64,000 nt of DNA. Origin: Rhodobacterales bacterium (GTDB lineage Bacteria; Pseudomonadota; Alphaproteobacteria; Rhodobacterales; Rhodobacteraceae). Within the stretch, counting starts at the first letter, position 1. Every line of letters starts with the position of its first letter. The stretch covers positions 62,001 to 126,000 of the forward strand of contig JAPLPE010000036.1 in the NCBI GenBank assembly GCA_026400355.1. The letters are read 5' to 3'. Shown one piece after another: positions 25,133-33,590 of the stretch. Under the pieces are notes generated by a model that was not told where the DNA came from, searched no databases, and saw only the letters and a program-made list of their open reading frames with translations. The translations under genes and the position numbers were made by a program.

Positions 25133-25675
25133 TCACTCCATATTCGTGTGGCGGGCGCGCATGGCTTCGGCGGTTTCGCCGAGGATGTCGCGGAGTTTCA
25201 GGACCATGATTTCAAAGAGGAGAAACAGCGCGCCTTCGAAGATCGAACCCATGGGGAGAAGGCGGGCAGCGCCCTGATCATTGGCCATGGTCTGGGCGGG
25301 GACCGTGAGGATCGTAGTGGCGAGGCGGGCGGAGGGAGTTTCCGGCGTCGCGGTGAAGAAGAGCACATCGGCCCCGGCCTTGCGGGCGACCTGCATCAGC
25401 GCAGTGACGGTAGAAAGTTCGCCGGGACCTGCGGTGCAGAGGAAGAGGTCACCGGGACCGAGTGGCGGTGCGGCCATGTCGCCCTGCACGGCGACGGTCT
25501 TGCCGAGATGGTGGAGGCGCATGGCAAAGCCCCGGACCTGCAGGCCTTCGCGGCCGCAACCGTAGGCCAAGATGTTGTGTGACCTGGCGATCAGGGCGCA
25601 GGCGGCTTCGATTTCGGCAGGGTGGATGGGCTGAACGGCGTCGCTGAGTTCGGTGAGGGCGGTGTCGAAGGTCAT
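25133..25675 (-). CDS. SIS-domain sugar isomerase (6-phospho-3-hexuloisomerase-like)
   Basis: A 180-residue single SIS domain. NILAYGCGREGLQVRGFAMR is the phosphosugar-binding loop (the family's GxGxS/R), followed by LHHLGKTVAVQGDMAAPPLG and PGDLFLCTAGPGELSTVTAL, as in HxlB/PHI proteins. The C-terminal GSIFEGALFLLFEIMVLKLR helix is also PHI-like. These proteins isomerise phosphorylated ketoses or sense sugar phosphates. The ATG overlaps the FGGY kinase stop by 4 bp, so the kinase product is a plausible substrate. Confidence 0.86.
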   Translation of the reverse strand: MTFDTALTELSDAVQPIHPAEIEAACALIARSHNILAYGCGREGLQVRGFAMRLHHLGKTVAVQGDMAAPPLGPGDLFLCTAGPGELSTVTALMQVARKAGADVLFFTATPETPSARLATTILTVPAQTMANDQGAARLLPMGSIFEGALFLLFEIMVLKLRDILGETAEAMRARHTNME

Positions 25676-27156
25676 CCGAGGTCTGCCATGATGTCGCGCG
25701 TCTGATCGTAAAGGCGAAGGAAGAGGGGATACATCAGGTCATAGGCCGGATCGGGTGCGGCGCGGACGGTGCGCTCGGTGGGGTTCCAGCGGTCGATGTC
25801 CTCTGGCCGGACGGCGCCGGCTGCGACGGCGGCAAGGAAGGCATCGCCGAAGGAGGCACCAGTGGTGACGGCACAGACGGTCTGGTCAAGACCGGTGAGG
25901 TCGGAGGTGGCCTGCATCCAGGGGGCGTTTTTGGTGCCGCCGCCTACGGCAAGGACGCGGGTCGGAGGCGCGCCTGCGGCAGTGTAGGTGTCAGTGATGT
26001 GGCGCGTGGCGGCGGCGATGCCTTCGAGGGCGGCGCGGTAGAGGTCACCGCGGGTATGGGTGAGGTTCAGGCCAAAAAAGGTGCCCTTGGCCATGGGATC
26101 ATGGATCGGCGTACGTTCACCTGAGAAATAGGGAAGGCAGATGAGGCCCTTGGCCCCTTTGGGCGACGCGAAGGCCTCTTCGGTCAGGGTCGTGAAGGCG
26201 GAGTCGCGGGGGAGGTCGCGGGCGAACTGGTCGCGGAACCAGTGGGTGAGCGTGCCTGAGGTGGCAAGGCCCGCCATGCCGGCGAATTGGCCCTTGAACA
26301 GCCAAGGGGCGTGCCAGAGGCGGGGATCGGTCAGGCGGCGGGCGGCGAGTTCGATGATGAAGATGGTGGAGCCGTACATCATCATCATGTCGCCGGGCGT
26401 GCGGACGCCCACACTGACCGCCTCGGCCCCGGCGTCGATGGTGCCGCAGGTGACAGGGGTGCCGATCGCAAGGCCGGTGGCGGCGGCCGCCTCTGGCGTA
26501 ACACGGCCTGCGATCTCGGTGGACCAAAGGAGGCGGGGGAGCATCGACGGCGGACAGATGTCGGCCAGGTCAAAGCACCAGTCCTGTGCCGCGAAATCGT
26601 AGAGGGGAGAGAAGTTGGCGGCGGTGTAATGGTCGATGACATATTCGTCGGTGAGGCGGAATGTGAGGAAACTGGTGGAGGTCAGAATGCGGGCGGTCTG
26701 CGCCCAGAGGTCGGGGTGGTTGCGTTTCAGCCAGAAGATCTTGGGGCCGACGGACTGAGAAGTGAGGGCGTTGCCGCAGCGGGAGAGGATCGTGGCCTCG
26801 CCCACTTCCGCGTTCAGAAGGTCGATCTCGGCCTGCGCGCGGGTGTCGACACCATAAAGGACGCCATTCATCAGGGGGCGGCCTGCCGCATCGACGGGCA
26901 GCATGCAGGGGCCGATGGCGCTGGTGGCCACGGCGGCGATGTCGGTCGGGTCGACGCCAGAGGCGGCGAGGAGTTCGCGGGTGATGTGGACGAAATCGCC
27001 CCACCAGTCTTCCTCGGCCCGGTGTTCGGCCCAGCCGGGGCGAGGAATGAGCATCTGATGGGGCCGCGCGGCCTGCGCCACGATACGGCCTGTTGCGTCA
27101 GTCAGGACGCCCTTGGATTCGAATGTGCCGATGTCGACGCCGAGAAAATGGGTCAT
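25672..27156 (-). CDS. FGGY-family carbohydrate kinase
   Basis: A 494-residue two-domain sugar kinase. The N-terminal ATP/sugar-binding motif is LGVDIGTFESKGVLTDATGR; GTPVTCGTIDAGAEAVSVGV marks the second domain, with the FGGY signature region YFSGERTPIHDPMAKGTFFG and LEGIAAATRHITD. The sugar could be a ketose, polyol or cyclitol; similarity by eye is to xylulose/erythritol-type kinases. The start chosen is ATG 27156 (MTHFLGVDIGT); eight extra upstream residues are possible. It is followed immediately by the SIS gene and separated from the M42 gene upstream by a 199-bp gap filled by a large inverted repeat. Confidence 0.9.
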   Translation of the reverse strand: MTHFLGVDIGTFESKGVLTDATGRIVAQAARPHQMLIPRPGWAEHRAEEDWWGDFVHITRELLAASGVDPTDIAAVATSAIGPCMLPVDAAGRPLMNGVLYGVDTRAQAEIDLLNAEVGEATILSRCGNALTSQSVGPKIFWLKRNHPDLWAQTARILTSTSFLTFRLTDEYVIDHYTAANFSPLYDFAAQDWCFDLADICPPSMLPRLLWSTEIAGRVTPEAAAATGLAIGTPVTCGTIDAGAEAVSVGVRTPGDMMMMYGSTIFIIELAARRLTDPRLWHAPWLFKGQFAGMAGLATSGTLTHWFRDQFARDLPRDSAFTTLTEEAFASPKGAKGLICLPYFSGERTPIHDPMAKGTFFGLNLTHTRGDLYRAALEGIAAATRHITDTYTAAGAPPTRVLAVGGGTKNAPWMQATSDLTGLDQTVCAVTTGASFGDAFLAAVAAGAVRPEDIDRWNPTERTVRAAPDPAYDLMYPLFLRLYDQTRDIMADLG

Positions 27157-27194
27157 CTCTGGCCTGCAGAGGTTGCGCACGCGGAAAGGTCGGA

Positions 27195-27330
27195 GGGGGG
27201 CTCTGCCCCCCGCCTGCGGCTCCCCCCGGGATATTTCAGGACAGAAAATGAGAAGATGACACGGTTATTGCATTTTCTGTCTGCAAATATCCCGGGGGAG
27301 TCGACGTCAGGAGACGGGGGCAGAGCCCCC
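27195..27330. repeat. Large intergenic inverted repeat
   Basis: The left arm (27195-27250) begins GGGGGGCTCTGCCCCC and contains CCCGGGATATTT and GACAGAAAATG. The right arm (27271-27330) contains CATTTTCTGTC, AAATATCCCGGGGG and GGGGGCAGAGCCCCC. The arms pair over most of their length around a 20-base loop; the GGGGGC/GCCCCC blocks also fold on themselves. It lies inside the operon between the M42 and FGGY genes. This looks like a dispersed palindromic element of the genome. Confidence 0.85.
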
Positions 27331-27355
27331 TGTGACGATGGGGAGAGGCGGGACG

Positions 27356-28450
27356 TCACAGGTCACGCCCCAACGCGAAGCCCGGCCCAATCGCAGCGAG
27401 GGCGGCGGTGGTGAGGCGGGTGAGCCCTTCGAGATCGGCAAGGTCGCAGCATTCGAGCGCGGAATGGGAGTGGCGCATGGGGAAACCGATGTCGATGCTG
27501 GCCACCCCCTGTCCCAGCGTCTGGACGTAAGACAGGTCGGTGAGGACACCGACCTGGGCCGAGCGCTGGAGCGCGATGGCTTGGCGGTCGGCGGTGTCTT
27601 CGAACAGGCGGACCATGGCGGGATGGGGGATCACACCGTTCAGCGTGCCGCGCCCGTGGAAGCTGTAGAGGCTGATGCCGGGGCCGTCGCCGAGCGTCAT
27701 CTCGCCCCGGTCGGCCATGTCGGGCGTGTCGGTGGCGAGCATGAGGTCGATCTGGATGGCGATTTCGGGCTGTAGGACCTGGGCGGCGGTGACAGCACCA
27801 CGGAGGTTGAATTCCTCTTGCACGGACCAGACGAGGTGGACGGTCGGGCCCGTCGTGCGTGTTTTTAGGGCGCGGGCGACCTCGAGAAGCACGGCGCAGC
27901 CTGCACGGTCATCGACGGCGGTGCCCGCGATCCGGTCGCCTGCGAGGGGGAGGACGTGGGGCGTGTAGACGACGGGGGTACCGATGCGGATGCCTGTGGC
28001 TTCGACCGCCGCCTTGGAGCCGTGGCCGGTGTCGATCAGGATCTGGGGTGCGGTGAGGACCTTGTATTTCTCTTCGGGCTGGGTCGCGTGATGGGCCTTG
28101 TTCATGATGATGCCGGGCACATCGTGGCCTTCAGCCAGGCAAAGGAGGACGGATTGCGCGGCCATCGCGCGTTCAGACACGCCGCCCATGCGTTCGACGC
28201 GGATCAGGCCGTCAGCTTCAATCCGGCGGACAAAGAAGCCCAGCTGGTCCATGTGGGTGAAGAGCATGACCGAAGGGGCGGCGGGATCGCCGGGGAAGGT
28301 AGCGATGAGGTTGCCGAGGCGGTCGGTCGTTGTGACTATGCCCAGCGCCGCGAGGGTCTGGCGGATGTAACGGGCCACGCGTTCCTCGTGCCCCGAGAGG
28401 CCGGGGAGGAGCATGAGCGCGGTGAGGTCGGCGCGGAGGCGGTCCTTCAT
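27356..28450 (-). CDS. M42-family metallohydrolase (SgcX-like)
   Basis: A 364-residue protein of the M42 glutamyl-aminopeptidase/endoglucanase-like family. The two-zinc ligands are visible: FTHMDQLGFFV (His, Asp), TAVDDRAGCAVLL (bridging Asp), WSVQEEFNLRGA (catalytic Glu-Glu), a later Asp in LMLATD and a final His in MRHSHSALE. In the E. coli sgc operon a protein of this family, SgcX, sits with the BtpA-type SgcQ, the same pairing seen here. A role on a glycosidic or acylated sugar rather than on peptides is therefore plausible but unproven. ATG 28450 overlaps the BtpA stop by 1 bp (TGATG). Confidence 0.86.
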   Translation of the reverse strand: MKDRLRADLTALMLLPGLSGHEERVARYIRQTLAALGIVTTTDRLGNLIATFPGDPAAPSVMLFTHMDQLGFFVRRIEADGLIRVERMGGVSERAMAAQSVLLCLAEGHDVPGIIMNKAHHATQPEEKYKVLTAPQILIDTGHGSKAAVEATGIRIGTPVVYTPHVLPLAGDRIAGTAVDDRAGCAVLLEVARALKTRTTGPTVHLVWSVQEEFNLRGAVTAAQVLQPEIAIQIDLMLATDTPDMADRGEMTLGDGPGISLYSFHGRGTLNGVIPHPAMVRLFEDTADRQAIALQRSAQVGVLTDLSYVQTLGQGVASIDIGFPMRHSHSALECCDLADLEGLTRLTTAALAAIGPGFALGRDL

Positions 28451-29259
28451 CAATTGCCCCGTGCCGTGCGGACGCGGGCCATGAAATCGGCCGCGCGGTC
28501 GGGGTCTACGGAGTTCCAGGTGTGGCCGTCGACCTTGAGCGCCGAGCCCACGACGCAGCCGTCTGCGATGCGCAGTACATCTGCCACGGTGGCGTGTTTG
28601 ACGCCGGTGTTGGCCATGACGGGCGTGGCGGGGAGGGCTTTCTTGACGGCTTCGAGGTCTTCCATCCGGGCGGCTTCGCCAGTGATCTGGCCCGAGACGA
28701 GGACGGCGTCAGGGACCGAGGAGAAGACGGCTGAGCGGGCCCGGTCGGGGAGTGGACGGCGGTCGAGGCTGTCGGCAAACTCGGCCGAGACATTGAAGAG
28801 CATCGCGAGGTCTTGCCGGCCAAGGCGGTTGCGGTACCGCATGGCGGCCCCGGCGTCGGGCGTCCAGGGGCCCATGTCCGAGGCATAGGTGCCTGTGAAG
28901 ATTTCGCGCACAAAGGCAGCGCCGGTGGCGGCGGCAAGGGCCACGGTCGACATCGGGTCCCAGAGGACATTGACACCGAAGGGGACGGTGATTTCGGCGC
29001 GGAGCTGGCCGATGATATGGGCCATCGTGGCGGTCGAGGCAGTGTCGACCTTGAATTCATAGGGCCTGTCGTTTTCGTTGCCGAACATGATGGCGTCAAA
29101 GCCTGCAGCCTGAAGGGCGTGCAGATCGTCACGCGCCCCGGCGAGGAGGCCCGCGATCCCTGCATCGGCATCGTAAAGGGGGGAGCCCGGCAGCGCGCCG
29201 AGGTGGACCATCGCGATCACGGGCTGGTTCACCCCGAACACGCGTTTGAAGTTCTGCAT
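28450..29259 (-). CDS. BtpA/SgcQ family protein
   Basis: A 269-residue TIM-barrel-like protein. It begins FKRVFGVNQPVIAMVHLGAL and PGSPLYDADAG, then DAIMFGNENDRPYEF, PFGVNVLWDPMSTVALA, FVREIFTGTYASDMG and the phosphate-loop-like VMANTGVKHATVADVL with GCVVGSALKVDGHTWN. BtpA was first linked to photosystem I in cyanobacteria, but most bacterial members (SgcQ) sit in sugar operons. AGGGGGG is 8 bases before the ATG at 29259. It is the first gene of the five-gene minus-strand operon, and the operator at 29309-29326 lies about 50 bp upstream. Confidence 0.88.
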   Translation of the reverse strand: MQNFKRVFGVNQPVIAMVHLGALPGSPLYDADAGIAGLLAGARDDLHALQAAGFDAIMFGNENDRPYEFKVDTASTATMAHIIGQLRAEITVPFGVNVLWDPMSTVALAAATGAAFVREIFTGTYASDMGPWTPDAGAAMRYRNRLGRQDLAMLFNVSAEFADSLDRRPLPDRARSAVFSSVPDAVLVSGQITGEAARMEDLEAVKKALPATPVMANTGVKHATVADVLRIADGCVVGSALKVDGHTWNSVDPDRAADFMARVRTARGN

Positions 29260-29308
29260 CTTTGTCCCCCCTTGGCCCGGCCCATCGAAGGGGGTGCGGC
29301 CCGTCTTG

Positions 29309-29326
29309 AATCATACTAGCATGTTA
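29309..29326. promoter_or_regulatory. Regulon operator copy 2 (BtpA operon / aldo-keto reductase)
   Basis: AATCATACTAGCATGTTA, whose reverse complement shares TAACATGCTAGTATG with copy 1. On the minus strand TAACAT can serve as the -10 of the BtpA operon, with TTGCAT 18 bases upstream. It lies between the divergent BtpA and aldo/keto reductase genes and could control both. Confidence 0.72.
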
Positions 29327-29338
29327 GCGGGTCAGCGC

Positions 29339-30370
29339 ATGGAGATGCAATTGAAGACAAGGCACTGGGACCGGATTGGCAATGGCGGGATCACATTCAC
29401 CGAACTGGGGTTCGGGACAGCACCTTTGGGCAACCTTTACCGGGCGATCAGCGATGATGATGCCCATGCGATCCTTGAGGAGGCCTGGGCGGGCGGGGTG
29501 CGGTATTTTGATACGGCGCCGCTTTATGGGCTGGGCCTGTCCGAGACGCGGCTGAACCGGTTCCTGCGGGGCAAGCCGCGCGATCAGTATGTGCTGTCGT
29601 CGAAGATCGGACGCGTGCTGCGCGCCGTGGGCGAGGGGCAGCGGGAGGGGATCGGAAAGTGGTTCGACGTGCCAAACCGGGTGGGCATTTATGACTATTC
29701 CTATGACGGGGTGATGCGGTCGGTGGAATTCTCGCTTGAGCGGCTGGGGATCGAACGTATCGACATTCTTTACGCGCATGACCTGGATATCTTTACGCAC
29801 AAGTCGCCCGAGGTTCTTTCCGGGTATCAGGAGGCCTTCATGGCCGGGGGATACAGGGCGCTGGTTGCGCTGCGGGATCAGGGGGTGATCAAGGCGTTCG
29901 GGGCGGGGATCAACGAGGAAGGACCGGCCGAGTGGCTGGCCCGGCGGGGGGATTTCGACCTGTTCCTGCTGGCGGGGCGCTATACGCTGTTGCTGCAGCC
30001 GGCGCAGGAGACGTTCCTGCCGTTATGTGTGGAGCGCGGGATCGGGATTGTCGTGGGGGCGCCTTATAACTCGGGCATTCTGGCGACGGGGGCACGGCCA
30101 GGGGCGTGGTTTGCCTATGAGCCTGCGCCGCAGGCCATACTTGAACGCGTGGCGCGGATCGAGGTGGTCTGTGCGCGGCACGGGGTGCGGCTGGTGGATG
30201 CGGCGTTCCAGTTCCCGCTGCGGCATCCGGCGGTCGTGTCGATGATCCCCGGCGGGCAGGGCGTGGCCGAGATGGCGTCGAACCTGGCCGCCGAGGGAAC
30301 GGAGATTCCGGCGGGGCTGTGGGCGGATCTGAAGGCCGAAGGGTTGCTGCGGGGGGATGTGCCGGTCTGA
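29339..30370 (+). CDS. Aldo/keto reductase (L-fucose dehydrogenase / D-threo-aldose 1-dehydrogenase type)
   Basis: A 343-residue NAD(P)-dependent oxidoreductase with an AKR barrel. ELGFGTAPLGNLYRAISD opens the barrel; the catalytic tetrad is suggested by YFDTAPLYGLGLSE (Asp, Tyr), SSKIGR (Lys) and YAHDLDIF (His). The YDYSYDGVMRSVEFSLERLG and HDLDIFTHKSPEVL segments are typical of the L-fucose/D-arabinose dehydrogenase subgroup that oxidises the sugar at C1 to a lactone. Start is uncertain: ATGs at 29321, 29339 and 29345 are in frame; 29339 has AGCGGG upstream, while 29321 lies in the operator and would be leaderless. Confidence 0.86.
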   Translation: MEMQLKTRHWDRIGNGGITFTELGFGTAPLGNLYRAISDDDAHAILEEAWAGGVRYFDTAPLYGLGLSETRLNRFLRGKPRDQYVLSSKIGRVLRAVGEGQREGIGKWFDVPNRVGIYDYSYDGVMRSVEFSLERLGIERIDILYAHDLDIFTHKSPEVLSGYQEAFMAGGYRALVALRDQGVIKAFGAGINEEGPAEWLARRGDFDLFLLAGRYTLLLQPAQETFLPLCVERGIGIVVGAPYNSGILATGARPGAWFAYEPAPQAILERVARIEVVCARHGVRLVDAAFQFPLRHPAVVSMIPGGQGVAEMASNLAAEGTEIPAGLWADLKAEGLLRGDVPV

Positions 30371-30395
30371 CTTTGGTTTTGCGGGGGAGGGCAAA

Positions 30396-30752
30396 TCAGG
30401 CGGCTTGTCTTCCCAACAACCACAATCCGATAAAGCCGAAGACCAGTTCCAGAAGGAGGTAGGTCACAAGAAGCGGATGTGGCCAACCGTCAAGGATAAG
30501 GCTGGCGAGACGGCCCAGCGCCAGACCCAGCATGACGATGACAAGGCTCCACAGCGCGGGAACCTTGATCGAGGGCTTCATGGCAACAATCAGCCAGAAC
30601 GCAACGAGTGCGAGACAGAGGCACATGAGCGCCCGAAAGATATGCCGGGTATTCAGCCCTGTGGCATCAATTCCAAAAAACCAAGGGAGCGTCGTCCCGG
30701 GAACCAGACCATGGGACAGGGCAACCGGGATCAACCCGGTGGCCATCACCAC
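30396..30752 (-). CDS. DUF4345 domain-containing membrane protein
   Basis: A 118-residue protein with four hydrophobic segments, matching DUF4345: PWFFGIDATGLNTRHIFRAL after helix 1, then SIKVPALWSLVIVMLGLALG with a conserved GRLASLILDG loop, and HPLLVTYLLLELVFGFIGLW. The homologous reading (DRLQTIFLV) continues upstream of the GTG at 30752 but meets a TGA at 30786-30788 with no ATG, GTG or TTG between, so the native start may have been lost. A GTG start gives a slightly short protein. It converges with the aldo/keto reductase gene 25 bp away. Role unknown. Confidence 0.68.
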   Translation of the reverse strand: MVMATGLIPVALSHGLVPGTTLPWFFGIDATGLNTRHIFRALMCLCLALVAFWLIVAMKPSIKVPALWSLVIVMLGLALGRLASLILDGWPHPLLVTYLLLELVFGFIGLWLLGRQAA

Positions 30753-30976
30753 GAGAAAGATGGTTTGGAGGCGATCCGGATTTGGTCATGCCATGCTACC
30801 ATCCCCTGTGTTGGATCATTCAATAACGAGTGGCTTAATCTTGCGATCCGATCAAGGCATTCGTCGGTCAGGCGGCGTGATGGCGAGGCTCGCTATCCTC
30901 CAGGCACCGGAAGCATTGTGCAGGCGGGGGTCCGAAGGCCCGGTTCGTCGTCTGTCCGGCCTGTTGAGAATGGGCG

Positions 30977-31867
30977 TCAGGATGGGAGGAAGGCCTGCAC
31001 CTTGGCTGGAGTTATCCGGGCTCGCTCGGTCACCACGGTGGAGACGTGCAGTGCGGCGGCGGCCTGGGCGAAGGCGCAGGCAGTTGGGAGGGTTGCACCC
31101 GTCGCCAGTTGTGCGGCGAGGGCGCCGATGAAGGCGTCTCCGGCGCCGTGGGTCGAGATGGCGGTGACCTGGTGGGCGGGCTGGTGGGTGGTTGTGCCGT
31201 CGTGAAGGACGAGGCCGCCGCCGCCGAGGGTGAGGATCACGCGGGCCGGGCCGAGTTTCGTGAGGGCTGCAGCGGCGGGGATCGGGTCGAGGGCGGTGTC
31301 GGGGATGCCGAGGAGATCGGCGGCTTCGACCCGGTTGACGATCAGGATGTCGGTCTGGGCGAGGAGTGCCGGGGACATCGCGCGGGCGGGGGCGGCGTTG
31401 AGGAGGACCCTGGCCCCGGAGGTGCGGGCGCGGGTGGCGACCGCGAGGTTGACGGGTTCGGGGATCTCGTTCTGCAGGATCACGATGGTAGTACCGGGGG
31501 GGATCGTGACCTCGTCCGGGTCGATCAGCAGGTTGGCGGCGGAGACGATGACGGCACCGTAGCTGGCAGAGGGTTCAATGATCGCGACGCTCATCCCCGA
31601 GGGGCCGAAGGTGGTTCGGACCTGGGTCTGATCTACGCCGGCCTCGGTCAGCGTGGCGCGGAGGCGGATGGCGAAGGCGTCGTCACCGACGCGGCCCGCC
31701 ATTGCGGTGGGGGCGCCCATGCGGGCGGCGGCGACGGCCTGATTGCCGCCCTTGCCACCAAATGCATAGGCGACGGTCGTGCCCGTGACGGTTTCGTCAA
31801 GGCGCGGCAGATGGGGCGCGTCCACGATCACGTCGAGGTGGAGCGAGCCGCAGACAAAGACGGTCAT
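30977..31867 (-). CDS. Ribokinase-like PfkB-family carbohydrate kinase
   Basis: A 296-residue PfkB kinase. VCGSLHLDVIVDAPHLPRLD is the N-terminal beta-sheet, FGGKGGNQAVAAARMGA is the first PfkB signature (ribokinase-type GGKGxNQA), and ISTHGAGDAFIGALAAQLA is the second, with the catalytic Asp in GAGD; the usual DT before it reads ST-H. The LQNEIPEP and LNAAPAR segments match ribokinases. It would phosphorylate a sugar or sugar acid from this pathway, for example a 2-keto-3-deoxy acid. The ATG overlaps the stop of the TIM-barrel isomerase by 4 bp, so the two are co-translated. Confidence 0.9.
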   Translation of the reverse strand: MTVFVCGSLHLDVIVDAPHLPRLDETVTGTTVAYAFGGKGGNQAVAAARMGAPTAMAGRVGDDAFAIRLRATLTEAGVDQTQVRTTFGPSGMSVAIIEPSASYGAVIVSAANLLIDPDEVTIPPGTTIVILQNEIPEPVNLAVATRARTSGARVLLNAAPARAMSPALLAQTDILIVNRVEAADLLGIPDTALDPIPAAAALTKLGPARVILTLGGGGLVLHDGTTTHQPAHQVTAISTHGAGDAFIGALAAQLATGATLPTACAFAQAAAALHVSTVVTERARITPAKVQAFLPS

Positions 31868-32847
31868 GTGGGATTCCGGTAGAGGGCGTCGGCCACGATG
31901 CGCAGGCTTTCGGTGGCGTCCTGACGGGCGATGGCGGCGGTCAGCTCGGGGTTGTCCACCAAAGTCGCCGCGATGGCGCGGAGACGGTCGGCCATGTGGA
32001 TGTTGGTTGCCGCTTCCTTTACCGGGTCGAGGCCGCCGTGGTCAGGAAAGGTGTCAAAGTAGATCACGCCGTCATAGTTCATTCGGGCGAGTTCGACGAA
32101 GAGTTCGACCGTCTGGACGGGGTGGACGGAGCCGACCATGAGGCCATCGTCGCGTTTACCGTAACCATCGTTGAGGTGGACGCCGAGAATGCGGGAATGG
32201 CGTGCGGCGAGGCGGGCGACCTGGGCCGGAATCTCATCCGCAAAGAGGACGTGGCAGAAATCCACGGTCACGCCGAGGTTGGGCCGGGCGACGTCCTTGA
32301 TGGCCAGAAGCGTGGTGGCCATGTCGGGGAGGAGCGCATAGGCACGCGGTTCGTTCGGTTTGTATTCGATGGCGATGTCGAGCGCGGTGTTGTGGTCGGC
32401 CACCGTACGGAGGGCTTCGATAGTGGCGTCCCACATCGCGTCGTGATCGCCCTGAAAGGAATAATCGACCCCGTCCTGACCGAGCCAGAGAGTCATCACG
32501 GTGCCGCCCATTTCAGAGAGCGCATCAAGGCCACGTCGCGTCATGTCGAGCGCGGATTGGCGGATCGTGCGGTCGGGGTGGGTGAAGGCGCCGAGGCGGA
32601 AGCCGGGATCGGTATAGTAGCGCATTGCAAGGCCGTTGAGCGCAATGCCCTGCGCCGCCAGCAGATCGGACAGTTGCGCGGGTCTGTGGTGGTCGAAATG
32701 GTCGGGGAAGTTCAGATCGGCGGCATCCATGCCGGGCACGAGCCCTGCCCGGGCGATCAAGTCGGCCACGGTCGGTTTGCCGGGAAGGCCCACCTTGAAG
32801 GCATTCAGCCGCGCGGCATAGCGGGGGCGGTTCGGGCGGTCTGTCAT
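31864..32847 (-). CDS. Sugar phosphate isomerase/epimerase (xylose-isomerase-like TIM barrel)
   Basis: A 327-residue AP-endonuclease-2-type TIM barrel. Metal-ligand strands are visible in order: LDIAIEYKPNEPRAY (Glu), LGVTVDFCHVLFADE (Asp, His), ILGVHLNDGYGKRDDG (His, Asp) and GVIYFDTFPDHGGLDP (Asp). This arrangement is found in sugar isomerases and epimerases such as L-rhamnose isomerase-related and IolO/IolE-type enzymes. The exact sugar is unknown. It lies between gntR (14 bp upstream) and the PfkB kinase (4-bp overlap), so the three genes form one unit read from the operator at 33585. Confidence 0.87.
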   Translation of the reverse strand: MTDRPNRPRYAARLNAFKVGLPGKPTVADLIARAGLVPGMDAADLNFPDHFDHHRPAQLSDLLAAQGIALNGLAMRYYTDPGFRLGAFTHPDRTIRQSALDMTRRGLDALSEMGGTVMTLWLGQDGVDYSFQGDHDAMWDATIEALRTVADHNTALDIAIEYKPNEPRAYALLPDMATTLLAIKDVARPNLGVTVDFCHVLFADEIPAQVARLAARHSRILGVHLNDGYGKRDDGLMVGSVHPVQTVELFVELARMNYDGVIYFDTFPDHGGLDPVKEAATNIHMADRLRAIAATLVDNPELTAAIARQDATESLRIVADALYRNPT

Positions 32848-32861
32848 GGAGGGGTCCGTCG

Positions 32862-33590
32862 TCAGATGAAAAGCTCGGGCCGTTCGGCAGTCAGTTTTTC
32901 AAGCTGTGTCACAAGCTGACGCAAATGAACACGGGTGGCCGCACGGGCGTGTTCGGGATCGCGCGATTCGAGTGCGGTAACGATGGCCTGATGTTCGATG
33001 ATCGTGTCGCCGATGCGCCCCGGCTGCGGCAGGATCAGTTGCCGGGCGCGGTTGACATGGACCCAGGCCGTCGAGGCCATGCCGGGCAGGCGGCGGTGGC
33101 CGGTGAAGGACAGGATCATTTCGTGCAGCGCGCTGTCCTGCGCATAGAAGCCCGCGATATCACCGTCAGCCACGAGAGCCTCTTGCAGGCGGAGGTTGCG
33201 GCGAAGCTGGACGAGTTGGTCGTCTGTGACGATCAGGGCCACGCGTTCGACGGCGGCCAGTTCGAGGGCCTCGCGCAGGAAGGCGCCTTCGCGGACTTCG
33301 GCCATCGAGAAGCGGGCGACGAAGGTGCCGGCCTGAGGGATGACATCGACAAGCGCCTCAGACGCGAGGCGGGCCACGGCCTCGGCGACGGGGCTGCGCG
33401 AGACGCCGAGTGCCTCGCAGATCTCGGCCTTGCGGAGGATCTCGCCGGGGCGGAACGTCAGGTTCAGAATGGCTTCCTTGAGGCAGGCGTAGACCTTTTG
33501 CGCGAGCGAGCCGGGGAAGGCATCAAGCGGGCGCAGGCGGCTGGCGGCGGGCCGGACCTCTTGCAAAGGGACATCCGAAGGATTTAACAT
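32862..33590 (-). CDS. GntR-family (FCD domain) transcriptional regulator
   Basis: A 242-residue FadR-subfamily regulator. Winged helix: SLAQKVYACLKEAILNLTF, then RPGEILRKAEICEALGVSRS with PVAEAVARLASEALVDVIPQ. The FCD effector domain has the metal-ligand pattern DSALHEMIL and, later, TIIEHQAIVTALESRD with RVHLRQL. Its ATG at 33590 lies inside the palindrome at 33585-33602, 6 bases downstream of a -10 (TAACAT) that follows a perfect TTGACA, so the mRNA should be leaderless and the gene autoregulated. It most likely controls all three operator copies in the locus, with a sugar acid or pathway intermediate as effector. Confidence 0.92.
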   Translation of the reverse strand: MLNPSDVPLQEVRPAASRLRPLDAFPGSLAQKVYACLKEAILNLTFRPGEILRKAEICEALGVSRSPVAEAVARLASEALVDVIPQAGTFVARFSMAEVREGAFLREALELAAVERVALIVTDDQLVQLRRNLRLQEALVADGDIAGFYAQDSALHEMILSFTGHRRLPGMASTAWVHVNRARQLILPQPGRIGDTIIEHQAIVTALESRDPEHARAATRVHLRQLVTQLEKLTAERPELFI

